Shown here in pieces: positions 16,201-24,445 of a stretch of 64,000 nucleotides of DNA (within the stretch, counting starts at the first letter, position 1; the number at the start of each line of letters is the position of its first letter). Under the pieces are notes generated by a model. That model did not search any database. It worked only from the letters and a program-made list of their open reading frames with translations, and was not told the origin of the DNA. Both the position numbers and the translations under genes were made by a program. Source of the DNA: Saccharibacillus endophyticus (GTDB taxonomy: Bacteria; Bacillota; Bacilli; Paenibacillales; Paenibacillaceae); the NCBI RefSeq assembly GCF_013185185.1, contig NZ_JAAZWE010000010.1, positions 21,937 through 85,936 of the forward strand, read 5' to 3'.

Positions 16201-16648
16201 ATTAACCAGGTATATGCGTTGGTTGACTCGCATTACCTATGTATTGCTCGCAATCGGTGCGGTATGGATGTTGATCGCTCCGCATCATCATCCTGTTCTT
16301 ATGGGCTTGATTCTGGGGCTCAGCATCAGCTGCTTGAGTTCTTATTTCTTGCTGTACAAGGTCAGAAGAATGACTGACGCCGCTGCGGAAGGTCGAAGAG
16401 TCCGCGGAGGAATCGGTTTTGTCTGGCGCGCGCTTGCTGCGGTCGGCGGCATCGTCGTCGCGATCGAGTTTCCGCGCGAGATTAATCTTCAGGCGCTTTT
16501 AGCCAGTATGGTAGCCGCCCCGTTCATTCTTTTGATCGTGGGGATATTCATAAACCGCAAAGAAAGCCAGGCCGAGATGGCCCGTTTTGCAGAGCGGAGA
16601 GAAGAAGTAGAACAGCTAACCGGAGAAAGGGGTGAAAAAGATGCATGA
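16193..16648 (+). CDS. atpI: ATP synthase subunit I
   Basis: A 151-residue membrane protein with four hydrophobic segments, matching the AtpI family that aids c-ring assembly. The ATG at 16193 is preferred (GGAGGGAAGC at 16182-16191) over far upstream in-frame codons that would duplicate atpZ in another frame. The start overlaps atpZ by 8 bp, and the end overlaps atpB by 8 bp, so the three are translationally coupled. Confidence 0.85.
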   Translation: MNELTRYMRWLTRITYVLLAIGAVWMLIAPHHHPVLMGLILGLSISCLSSYFLLYKVRRMTDAAAEGRRVRGGIGFVWRALAAVGGIVVAIEFPREINLQALLASMVAAPFILLIVGIFINRKESQAEMARFAERREEVEQLTGERGEKDA

Positions 16649-17456
16649 AGCTCCCGTCATAGAGCTTTACGGTATTCCGCTAGACCTTTCGATCATTATT
16701 CCGATGATTGTCAGCTGTATCATCGTTTTTGTTCTTGCAAAAGTGGCAACCCGGAACTTGTCCGTGGAAAACCCGGGCAAACTTCAGAACTTTATGGAGT
16801 GGGTGGTCGAATTCGTACAAAACCAGATCGCGAGCACGATGGACTTGAAGCATGGCCGTCCGTATATCGGATTGGCGATCACGCTGATTATGTTCATCTT
16901 TGTAAGCAACATGCTGGGCCTTCCGTTCGGTATCGTGATGGGTTACGATAGCGCGGCGGACGCAACGATCTTCGGTCAGCCGATTACAACCGCTGTTGAA
17001 GCTTTCAACACGGCTGCAGCTGCCGGCAACGCACATCCGCACGTCGAGGTCGCGTTCTGGAAATCGCCTACTGCTGACGTTTCCGTAACAATGACTCTCG
17101 CAGCGATCGTGTTCCTGGTCGTTCACTTCCAAGGAATGACGAAGAATACGAAAGGCTACTTCAAGCACTACCTGGAGCCTTATCCGGTATTCCTTCCGAT
17201 TAACTTGATCGAGCAGTTCTCGAGTTTGCTCACGCACGGTATGCGTCTATACGGCAATATCTTCGCAGGCGAAGTTCTGATCGCAGTTATTCTTAAGCTA
17301 AGCGCAGTCGGCGCGGTCGGTCTGGTCGCTTCGATTCCGATGATGATGATCTGGCAAGGATTCAGTATCTTCATCGGCGCGATTCAAGCCTTTGTCTTTA
17401 TGATTCTGGCTATGGTTTACATATCCCAGAAGATCGTCAAGCACGAAGACCATTAG
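16641..17456 (+). CDS. atpB: ATP synthase subunit a
   Basis: The stator half-channel subunit of Fo that guides protons to the c-ring. The 271-residue protein is hydrophobic throughout. The essential arginine lies in HGMRLYGNIFAGE. ATG 16641 is preferred over GTG 16632 because AAGGGGTG at 16627-16634 has the right spacing for the ATG. A 133-bp gap without evident structure separates it from atpE. Confidence 0.97.
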   Translation: MHEAPVIELYGIPLDLSIIIPMIVSCIIVFVLAKVATRNLSVENPGKLQNFMEWVVEFVQNQIASTMDLKHGRPYIGLAITLIMFIFVSNMLGLPFGIVMGYDSAADATIFGQPITTAVEAFNTAAAAGNAHPHVEVAFWKSPTADVSVTMTLAAIVFLVVHFQGMTKNTKGYFKHYLEPYPVFLPINLIEQFSSLLTHGMRLYGNIFAGEVLIAVILKLSAVGAVGLVASIPMMMIWQGFSIFIGAIQAFVFMILAMVYISQKIVKHEDH

Positions 17457-17589
17457 CCGCTTGTTAGCGAATGATCGTTAACGAAGTAGCGTTGTCGCAA
17501 GCGAGTCTCAAGCCCGATCCATTCCAAGCGGAAGCGATTCAGGCAGACTATATATTTTAGCAACACAAAATTGAGGAGGATTACATTCA

Positions 17590-17814
17590 ATGGGACCATT
17601 AGCATTTATCGCGGCTGCAATCGCAGTTGGCTTGGGCGCATTCGGCGCGGGTATCGGTAACGGTATGATCATCAGCAAAACGGTAGAGGGTATCGCTCGT
17701 CAACCGGAAGCGAAATCCACACTGCAAACGACTATGTTCATCGGCGTAGGTCTGGTCGAAGCTATTCCGATCATCGGTGTCGTACTGGCGTTCCTGTTCT
17801 GGGCGGCAGCTTAA
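17590..17814 (+). CDS. atpE: ATP synthase subunit c
   Basis: The proteolipid of the rotating c-ring: 74 residues forming a two-helix hairpin with the polar loop ARQPEAKS. The ion-binding carboxylate is the Glu in GLVEAIPII. The neighbouring residue is Ala rather than the Ser of sodium-type rings, and no helix-1 Gln is seen, so proton coupling is expected. The very strong site GAGGAGG at 17572-17578 fits the high copy number needed. Confidence 0.98.
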   Translation: MGPLAFIAAAIAVGLGAFGAGIGNGMIISKTVEGIARQPEAKSTLQTTMFIGVGLVEAIPIIGVVLAFLFWAAA

Positions 17815-17963
17815 GTTAAAAACACGGCGGGGATGGCAGCAGCCTCCGCGCCTTCTTTTTGAAATGGACGCGTTTCGGGTGCGACGCCGCGGTGTCGCTC
17901 TCGCGCAACGCGCGAAATATCAAGACATGCATAGCCTGAAAAACCCGGAAAGGAGTGACTTAA

Positions 17964-18449
17964 GTGCATTTTGTATGGACCTCTACGATTGTAACGCTAG
18001 TTTCTTTTCTCGTTCTGTACTTCCTGCTTAACCGCTACGCCTTCGGACCTTTGATGTCGGTAATGGAAAAGCGTCGCGAGTTGGTGCTCAGTCAATTAAA
18101 CGAGGCGGCGGAAACTCGCAGCGAAGCCGCGGCTTACGTCGAACAGCAAAAAGAAGCGCTGCAGCAAGCGCGTCAGGAAGCTTACGAAATTCTTGAGCAA
18201 TCGAGACAGACGAGCGGCAAGCAGGCCGATGCGCTGATTGCGCAAGCCAAGGAAGAAACGGCTCGCATGAAAGACGAAGCGATCCGCGATATCGACAGCG
18301 AGAAGAACAAAGCCATGGCTGCCCTTCGCGGCGAAGTCGGTCGCGTATCGGTACAAATCGCTTCCAAGCTCATCGAGAAAGAGATCGACGAGAAAGCGAA
18401 CGAAGGCCTTGTTGACCAGTACCTGAAAGACGTAGGGACGAAATCATGA
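17964..18449 (+). CDS. atpF: ATP synthase subunit b
   Basis: The peripheral stalk subunit: one N-terminal membrane helix (about residues 5-25) and then a long charged coiled coil rich in Glu, Gln, Ala and Lys up to residue 161. The GTG start at 17964 has AGGAG at 17951-17955 with 8 nt spacing; MHFVWTSTIVTLVSF is a normal b-subunit beginning. A 149-bp gap with an imperfect GC-rich hairpin (about 17824-17848) separates it from atpE. It overlaps atpH by 4 bp (ATGA). Confidence 0.96.
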   Translation: MHFVWTSTIVTLVSFLVLYFLLNRYAFGPLMSVMEKRRELVLSQLNEAAETRSEAAAYVEQQKEALQQARQEAYEILEQSRQTSGKQADALIAQAKEETARMKDEAIRDIDSEKNKAMAALRGEVGRVSVQIASKLIEKEIDEKANEGLVDQYLKDVGTKS

Positions 18450-18991
18450 GCCGGGACGTAAAGGTTGCCAAACGATACGCCCGTGCTCTGTTTGAAGTCA
18501 CGTTTGCCGAAGGCAAAGTTGCCGAAACGCAGGCCGAACTGAAAGCGTTGGCCGAAGTGTTCGCTTCCAACGCGGATTTGCGGGAGTTCGTATCTTCGCC
18601 CGGTGTATCTACGGAAGATAAGAAAAAGGCGCTGAACAGCGTTTTCGAAGGTCGCGTATCCGTTCCGGTGATCCGTACGGTAGACCTGTTGATCGAACGC
18701 GGCCGGACGGGATTGTTCAGCGAACTGCGCGAGAGTTACGAACGTATTTCGAACGATGCGCTCGGCGTAGCCGAAGCGGTCGTTTATAGTGCTTTTCCTC
18801 TGACGGCAGCGGAAGAAGCAGCCGCAGCCGAGCGTTTCGGCATTTTGACGGGCAAGAAAATCACGGTCCGCAACGTAGTGGACAAGAGCGTACTGGGCGG
18901 CGCAAGAGTGGTCATCGGCAACACGCTGTATGACGGAAGCCTTGCAGGCAGCCTGGCGCGTCTCGAAAAGTCTTTTGAACGGCAAGCATAA
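18446..18991 (+). CDS. atpH: ATP synthase subunit delta
   Basis: It joins the peripheral stalk to the top of F1. The 181 residues include the N-terminal VAKRYARALFEV and the C-terminal DKSVLGGARVVIGNTLYDGS typical of delta/OSCP. ATG 18446 overlaps the stop of atpF (ATGA), so its synthesis is coupled. 19 bp separate it from atpA. Confidence 0.97.
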   Translation: MSRDVKVAKRYARALFEVTFAEGKVAETQAELKALAEVFASNADLREFVSSPGVSTEDKKKALNSVFEGRVSVPVIRTVDLLIERGRTGLFSELRESYERISNDALGVAEAVVYSAFPLTAAEEAAAAERFGILTGKKITVRNVVDKSVLGGARVVIGNTLYDGSLAGSLARLEKSFERQA

Positions 18992-19010
18992 GTGACAGGG
19001 GGGAAACCAC

Positions 19011-20525
19011 TTGAGTATCAGACCTGATGAAATCAGCACGCTGATTAAGAGCCAGATTCAACAGTATCAAAATGAAATCGAAGTCGCCGAAGTGGGAACC
19101 GTTATTCAAGTCGGCGACGGTATCGCACGCGCGCACGGCCTCGATAACGTATTGTCGGGCGAGCTGCTCGAATTTTCCAATGGCGTAATGGGCATGGCCC
19201 TCAACCTGGAAGAAGACAATGTCGGTATCGTTATCTTGGGCCCTTACACGGATATCCGCGAAGGCGACCAAGTTAAACGTACAGGCCGCATTATGGAAGT
19301 TCCGGTCGGCGAAGCCATGCTCGGCCGCGTCGTGAACCCGCTCGGACAGCCGGTTGACGGCAAAGGTCCGATCGAAACGCCGCATTTCCGTCCTGTAGAA
19401 GGTTCGGCTCCGGGCGTTATCGACCGTAAATCGGTACACGAGCCGATGCAAACGGGTATCAAAGCAATCGACTCGATGGTTCCGATCGGCCGCGGTCAGC
19501 GCGAACTGATCATCGGCGACCGTCAAACCGGTAAAACAACCATCGCGATCGATACGATCCTCAACCAAAAAGGCAACAACGTGAAATGCGTTTACGTCGC
19601 AATCGGACAAAAACAATCCACGGTTGCGCAAGTTGTGGAAACGCTGCGCCGCAACGGCGCAATGGAATACACGGTCGTCGTAACGGCATCGGCATCCGAT
19701 CCGGCTCCATTGCAATACATCTCTGCATACGCAGGCTGCGCAATGGGCGAGTACTTCATGTACAAAGGCGAACACGCGCTGGTTATCTATGACGACTTGT
19801 CCAAACAAGCCGCAGCTTACCGCGAACTCTCCTTGCTGCTTCGTCGTCCTCCGGGCCGGGAAGCTTACCCGGGTGACGTATTCTACCTCCACTCCCGCCT
19901 GTTGGAGCGCGCCGCTAAATTGAGCGACGCTCGCGGCGGCGGCTCGCTGACGGCTCTGCCGTTCATCGAAACCCAAGCATCCGACGTATCGGCTTACATT
20001 CCTACGAACGTAATCTCGATCACCGACGGTCAGATCTTCCTGGAAGCGGACCTGTTCTATTCGGGTCAACGTCCGGCGATCAACGTCGGTATCTCGGTAT
20101 CCCGCGTCGGCGGTTCCGCACAGATCAAGGCAATGAAAAAAGTTGCCGGCACGCTGCGTCTGGATCTCGCGCAATACCGCGAGCTGCAAGCTTTCTCGCA
20201 GTTCGGTTCGGACCTTGATAAATCGACGCTGTCCCGCCTTAACCGCGGTGCGCGCATGATGGAAATCCTGAAACAGGGCGTCAACCAACCTCTTGCCGTC
20301 GAACAGCAAGTCGTGAGCTTGTACACCGCTGTCAAAGGCTTCCTCGACGATATCCCGGTTGCCGACGTTCGCCGCTTCGAACGCGAGTTCCTGGCCTACA
20401 TGACAACCGAGCATCAAGCGATTCTCGATTCGATCGTGCAAACCAAAGACCTCACGTCCGACAACGACAAAGCTTTGGTTGCCGCAATCGAACAGTTCAA
20501 AAAAGGATTTGCGACAACAGCCTAA
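19011..20525 (+). CDS. atpA: ATP synthase subunit alpha
   Basis: The non-catalytic nucleotide-binding subunit of F1, 504 residues. The Walker A is GDRQTGKTT at about residue 169. The family sequences PSDARGG-type (here LSDARGGGSLTALPFIETQ) and SAYIPTNVISITDGQIF are present. The TTG start at 19011 has GGGGGG upstream; MSIRPDEISTLIKSQI is the normal N-terminus. Downstream, an unusual 420-bp non-coding stretch separates it from atpG. Confidence 0.99.
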   Translation: MSIRPDEISTLIKSQIQQYQNEIEVAEVGTVIQVGDGIARAHGLDNVLSGELLEFSNGVMGMALNLEEDNVGIVILGPYTDIREGDQVKRTGRIMEVPVGEAMLGRVVNPLGQPVDGKGPIETPHFRPVEGSAPGVIDRKSVHEPMQTGIKAIDSMVPIGRGQRELIIGDRQTGKTTIAIDTILNQKGNNVKCVYVAIGQKQSTVAQVVETLRRNGAMEYTVVVTASASDPAPLQYISAYAGCAMGEYFMYKGEHALVIYDDLSKQAAAYRELSLLLRRPPGREAYPGDVFYLHSRLLERAAKLSDARGGGSLTALPFIETQASDVSAYIPTNVISITDGQIFLEADLFYSGQRPAINVGISVSRVGGSAQIKAMKKVAGTLRLDLAQYRELQAFSQFGSDLDKSTLSRLNRGARMMEILKQGVNQPLAVEQQVVSLYTAVKGFLDDIPVADVRRFEREFLAYMTTEHQAILDSIVQTKDLTSDNDKALVAAIEQFKKGFATTA

Positions 20526-20550
20526 GCTGCGCATCTCTTTATGAAGAGCC

Positions 20551-20625
20551 CTTAACGGCTTCGAACGTGTAAAGCCGCGTCCTTCCCTTGAGGGAAGAGC
20601 GGCTTTGCTCGCGAAGCCGAGGCTT
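20551..20625 (+). repeat. Large hairpin between atpA and atpG
   Basis: CGGCTTCG and CGAAGCCG form the base, AAAGCCGC and GCGGCTTT the middle, and CTTCCCT-TG-AGGGAAG the tip. There is no T tract after it, so it is not an obvious terminator. It may be an mRNA-stabilising or processing signal, or part of the insertion that holds copy 3 of the palindromic element. Confidence 0.7.
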
Positions 20626-20688
20626 ATATAACGGTATTTTTCTACTTAATAAAGCGATTTTGCTTACGCAAAGTCCAAAGAATTGGAT

Positions 20689-20855
20689 GAATTCCGATTG
20701 TAAGAAAGTTTTTAAGCGGAGGGAGAAATTCAGTGAACGACGCCTTTGAACTCGGAAAGCTTCCTACTTTAAATACATTCAGCTTTCCGAGTGAGACAGC
20801 GGATTGAACGAATTTCTCCCGCAGCGCTTAAGCTTTCTATACGAATAGGAATTTC
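20689..20855. repeat. Palindromic intergenic element, copy 3, inside the atp operon
   Basis: An imperfect palindrome of about 167 bp. GGGAGAAATTC (20721-20731) pairs with GAATTTCTCCC (20810-20820), TTAAGC (20712-20717) with GCTTAA (20826-20831), and the inner stem ACTCGGAAAGCT (20750-20761) with AGCTTTCCGAGT (20781-20792). It shares GACGCCTTTGAACTCGGAAA and CCGAGTGAGACAGCG with copy 2. It is flanked by near-direct repeats ending in GCAAAGTC at 20658-20675 and 20912-20929, with a third partial one at about 20876-20888. Transcription of the operon must pass through it. Confidence 0.85.
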
Positions 20856-20945
20856 TCTACATTCTGCGGATCATGCGCAAGCAAAGTCTATAGCCCATGC
20901 TTACGAAGTAACTTTGCTCACGCAAAGTCTGTAGGAGGTGACAAG

Positions 20946-21809
20946 ATGGCAAAAGGAATACGCGAGATTAAGCGTCAGATTAAGAGTACGCAGAACACCC
21001 GCCAGATCACCAAAGCAATGGAGATGGTAGCGGCTTCCAAGCTGCGCCGCGCGCAGGAAAAAACCGAAGCGGCACGTCCGTACTCGGAAAAACTGCGCGA
21101 GGTCGTGGCGAGTATCGCTTCGAGCGGAATCGACGCCAGTCATCCAATGTTGGAGAAACGACCTGTGCGCAAAACGGCGTATCTCGTCATCACGTCCGAC
21201 CGCGGTCTTGCCGGCGGTTATAACGCGAATATTTTGCGCCGGGTATCGAACGAGCTTCGGGATCGTCATTCGTCTCCGGACGAGTACATTCTGTACGTAA
21301 TCGGGCGTAAAGGTCGGGACTATTTCCGCAGACGCGGGATTCCGGTCGCGGAAACCGTGACGGAATTGTCCGATGCTCCTTCTTTCGCGGATATCAAAGC
21401 AGTCGCGGCCCGAGCGGTAAAAGATTACGAACTCGGCCACTCCGACGCGCTGTACTTATGTTATAACCAATTCGTTAACGCGCTTACGCAGATTCCTCAA
21501 GTCGAAGGACTTCTTCCGATGGAGCCTGTTTCGTTCGAAGGCGCGGTTCAAAACTACGAGTTTGAGCCGTCGCCTGCCGAGGTACTGGATATTCTGCTGC
21601 CTCGTTATGCCGAGACGCTGATCTACAAAGCGGTGCTTGAAGGCAAAGCGAGTGAACTGGGTGCCAAGATGACTGCGATGGGTTCGGCAACCAAGAACGC
21701 ATCCAAGCTGATTAACGAATATACGTTAACGTACAACCGGGCGCGTCAAGCGGCCATTACGCAGGAAATTACCGAAATCGTGGCCGGCGCGAGCGCCGCA
21801 CAAAGCTGA
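20946..21809 (+). CDS. atpG: ATP synthase subunit gamma
   Basis: The central rotor shaft of F1, 287 residues with the N- and C-terminal coiled-coil helices of the family: GIREIKRQIKSTQNTRQITK at the start and NRARQAAITQEITEIVAGA at the end. ATG 20946 has a perfect AGGAGGTG at 20934-20940. It is cut off from atpA by 420 bp containing two large RNA structures, whereas atp genes normally follow each other closely. An internal promoter was not recognised in that gap. Confidence 0.98.
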   Translation: MAKGIREIKRQIKSTQNTRQITKAMEMVAASKLRRAQEKTEAARPYSEKLREVVASIASSGIDASHPMLEKRPVRKTAYLVITSDRGLAGGYNANILRRVSNELRDRHSSPDEYILYVIGRKGRDYFRRRGIPVAETVTELSDAPSFADIKAVAARAVKDYELGHSDALYLCYNQFVNALTQIPQVEGLLPMEPVSFEGAVQNYEFEPSPAEVLDILLPRYAETLIYKAVLEGKASELGAKMTAMGSATKNASKLINEYTLTYNRARQAAITQEITEIVAGASAAQS

Positions 21810-21833
21810 AGCTTGTAGGAGGGAAAACCAAGC

Positions 21834-23234
21834 ATGAATACAGGACGCATTATCAGCATCATGGGTCCGGTCGTTGACGTGGAATTCGAACGTGGTCAAC
21901 TTCCTGAAATCCTGAATGCGCTCAAGGTTACAAAAGCGACGGAAAACGGTCAAACGATCGAACTGACTCTGGAAGTCTCGAACCACCTGGGCGACAACAC
22001 GGTGCGCTGCATCGCGATGTCTTCCACGGACGGATTGACGCGCGGAAGCGCAGCAGTGGATACCGGAGCGCCAATCTCCGTTCCGGTCGGCGAAATTACG
22101 CTAGGACGCGTATTTAACGTTCTGGGCGAACCAATCGACGAAGCCGGCGACGTGGTTGCTCCGGTAAATAACCCGATCCACCGTCAGCCTCCGACGTTTG
22201 ACGAATTGTCGACACAGGCTGAAATGCTTGAAACCGGCATTAAGGTTATCGACTTGCTGGCTCCTTACGCAAAAGGCGGTAAAATCGGTCTGTTCGGCGG
22301 CGCGGGCGTAGGCAAAACCGTTACGATCCAAGAGCTGATCAACAACATCGCACAGGAACATGGCGGTATCTCCGTATTCGCGGGCGTTGGTGAACGTACG
22401 CGCGAAGGTAACGACTTGTACCACGAAATGAGAGAGTCCGGCGTTATCAGCAAAACGGCCATGGTATTCGGTCAGATGAACGAGCCTCCGGGCGCACGTC
22501 TGCGCGTTGCCTTGACGGGTCTGACAATGGCTGAGTATTTCCGTGACGAAGAAGGTCGCGACGTACTGCTGTTCGTCGACAACATCTTCCGCTTTACCCA
22601 AGCCGGTTCCGAAGTATCCGCCCTGCTGGGCCGTATGCCTTCGGCCGTAGGTTACCAGCCGACGCTGGCAACCGAAATGGGTCAATTGCAAGAACGGATC
22701 ACGTCGACCAAAAAAGGTTCCGTAACGTCGATTCAAGCGATCTACGTACCGGCGGATGACTATACCGACCCGGCGCCGGCGACGACTTTCGCTCACTTGG
22801 ACGCGACGACCAACCTGGAGCGCAAAATCTCCGAAATGGGTATCTTCCCTGCCGTAGACCCGCTGGCTTCCAGCTCGCGGATTCTGGCTCCGGACGTTGT
22901 CGGCGAAGAGCACTACGAAGTTGCTCAAGGCGTTAAGCAGCTCCTGGCTCGTTACCGCGAGCTTCAGGACATCATTGCGATCCTGGGTATGGACGAGCTG
23001 AGCGAAGACGACAAAGTTATCGTTGCTCGTGCGCGCAAGATCCAACGCTTCCTGTCGCAGCCGTTCCACGTTGCCGAAGCCTTCACAGGCCTCAAAGGAC
23101 GTTACGTACCGGTTAAGGAAACCATCCGCAGCTTCCGTGAAATCCTTGACGGTAAGCATGACGGTCTGCCGGAAGCGGCATTCCTCTTCGTCGGCACGAT
23201 CGAAGAAGCCGTCGAGAAAGCGAAAACCCTGTAA
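21834..23234 (+). CDS. atpD: ATP synthase subunit beta
   Basis: The catalytic subunit of F1, 466 residues. The Walker A is GGAGVGKTV (about residue 155), with the catalytic Glu in GVGERTREGNDLYHEM and the Walker B LLFVDNIFRFTQAG. The N-terminus MNTGRIISIMGPVVDVEF is standard. AGGAGGG lies upstream, and 24 bp separate it from atpG. Confidence 0.99.
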   Translation: MNTGRIISIMGPVVDVEFERGQLPEILNALKVTKATENGQTIELTLEVSNHLGDNTVRCIAMSSTDGLTRGSAAVDTGAPISVPVGEITLGRVFNVLGEPIDEAGDVVAPVNNPIHRQPPTFDELSTQAEMLETGIKVIDLLAPYAKGGKIGLFGGAGVGKTVTIQELINNIAQEHGGISVFAGVGERTREGNDLYHEMRESGVISKTAMVFGQMNEPPGARLRVALTGLTMAEYFRDEEGRDVLLFVDNIFRFTQAGSEVSALLGRMPSAVGYQPTLATEMGQLQERITSTKKGSVTSIQAIYVPADDYTDPAPATTFAHLDATTNLERKISEMGIFPAVDPLASSSRILAPDVVGEEHYEVAQGVKQLLARYRELQDIIAILGMDELSEDDKVIVARARKIQRFLSQPFHVAEAFTGLKGRYVPVKETIRSFREILDGKHDGLPEAAFLFVGTIEEAVEKAKTL

Positions 23235-23260
23235 GCTACTTAGGGTGAGGAGGGATACAA

Positions 23261-23683
23261 GTGAGCACCTTTTTGCTGGAAATCGTCACGCCGGAGCGTC
23301 TCATTTACTCCGGTGAGGTCACCAGTATCATCGCCAAAAGCGTAGAAGGCGACATGGGTATTTTGCCTGGGCACATTTCGATGGTTGCTCCGCTCCAGAT
23401 CGGCGCTCTCACGGTGCAGCATGACAAAAAACGTTCGCATATCGCTGTACACGGCGGCTTCTTGGAAGTTCGTCGGGATAAGGTGGTTGTCTTGGCCGAA
23501 AGCGCCGAACTGCCGGAAAGCATCGATGTCGATCGCGCTCGTGCTGCAAGAGAAAGAGCTGAGCTTCGGATCGAAAGCAGCAAAATGCATCAAGATGAAG
23601 TCGACTTCCGTCGTGCGGAACTCGCGCTTAAGCGCGCAATGACCCGTATCGACGTAAATGCTACGGATGTCGTCAATAAGTAA
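23261..23683 (+). CDS. atpC: ATP synthase subunit epsilon
   Basis: The rotor subunit that inhibits ATP hydrolysis; 140 residues. It has an N-terminal beta barrel (MSTFLLEIVTPERLIYSG, then GDMGILPGHISMVAPL) and two C-terminal helices. The GTG start at 23261 has GAGGAGGGA at 23247-23255. It is the last gene of the operon, ended by a terminator. Confidence 0.97.
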   Translation: MSTFLLEIVTPERLIYSGEVTSIIAKSVEGDMGILPGHISMVAPLQIGALTVQHDKKRSHIAVHGGFLEVRRDKVVVLAESAELPESIDVDRARAARERAELRIESSKMHQDEVDFRRAELALKRAMTRIDVNATDVVNK

Positions 23684-23690
23684 TCGCAAG

Positions 23691-23719
23691 GCCGGTCTCT
23701 TCGGAGTCCGGCTTTTTTT
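23691..23719 (+). terminator. Terminator of the ATP synthase operon
   Basis: GCCGG-T-CTC and GAG-T-CCGGC enclose a TTCG tetraloop, with one T-T mismatch, and are followed by seven T residues. The next 300 bp (23720-24016) hold no gene. A TATTAT at 23942-23947 may be the -10 of the DUF1146 gene, and GTCCGC/GCGGAC forms a small hairpin at about 23955-23980. Confidence 0.92.
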
Positions 23720-24016
23720 CGTAGGGCTTATTTCCCCGGAAATATAAAGCACACGATTCAAAAATCCGAGCGGTTTTCCGATAAAGGAAAAGGGCATTCA
23801 AAAGCGGGGTTTTTAGCAAAAAGCGCTTACATCAATTTAAGCAACCAAGCAAAACCCAATGAACAAGCTTTGAAGGAAAGTTATGTGCGCTTTTTTGTAA
23901 AAATTGTTTGAAATGTGCTGGATTCTTCGCTCGCTTCCCAGTATTATAGAGGAGTCCGCAAAAATATCGATACGCGGACCGAAGGTCTGACCGGACGAAT
24001 GAAAGGGGCTTGAAAT

Positions 24017-24271
24017 ATGGCTGAAAGTAACCTGGCCGTTTTTTCGCAAACCGGAGTTTCCGGCATTCTGTCTATGGTCGTATCGCTGGGCTGTATTATG
24101 CTGGCCTGGTGGGCGCTGCAGAATTTAAAGCTCGATGTAATCATTCGCCATCCGCAGAGCTCGCAGGGAAAGATGCTGCATGTCCTGCTCGCGATCGTGC
24201 TCGGGCATTTCGTCGCGAACTTTGTTTTGGATTACGTCGGATGGTCGCAGTTGCTCCGGACAGGATTCTAG
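24017..24271 (+). CDS. DUF1146 family membrane protein (YwzB-like)
   Basis: An 84-residue protein with two hydrophobic segments (about 15-37 and 55-73). The family is conserved in Bacilli next to murA and the atp operon, as here and in Bacillus subtilis (ywzB); its function is unknown. ATG 24017 has AAAGGGG at 24001-24007. Confidence 0.85.
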   Translation: MAESNLAVFSQTGVSGILSMVVSLGCIMLAWWALQNLKLDVIIRHPQSSQGKMLHVLLAIVLGHFVANFVLDYVGWSQLLRTGF

Positions 24272-24445
24272 AGTCGGGATTGTTTAAAGTCGGAACGCTT
24301 GGGTTAATCAGTGATTAGGCTTGTTGGCTGCATCTTCTTTCAAAAGACGAACCGGCTCTCAGGTCGGCATGTGCACAATACCACAAACACAAATTATAGA
24401 CACACAAAATTAAACGCAAATTAAACGCGCGGAGGGAATACGTAG

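Noticed and set aside
17590..17814. Sodium-translocating c-ring
   Set aside because: The Glu is followed by Ala and the sodium ligands (Gln in helix 1, Ser after Glu) are not seen, so a proton type is more likely.
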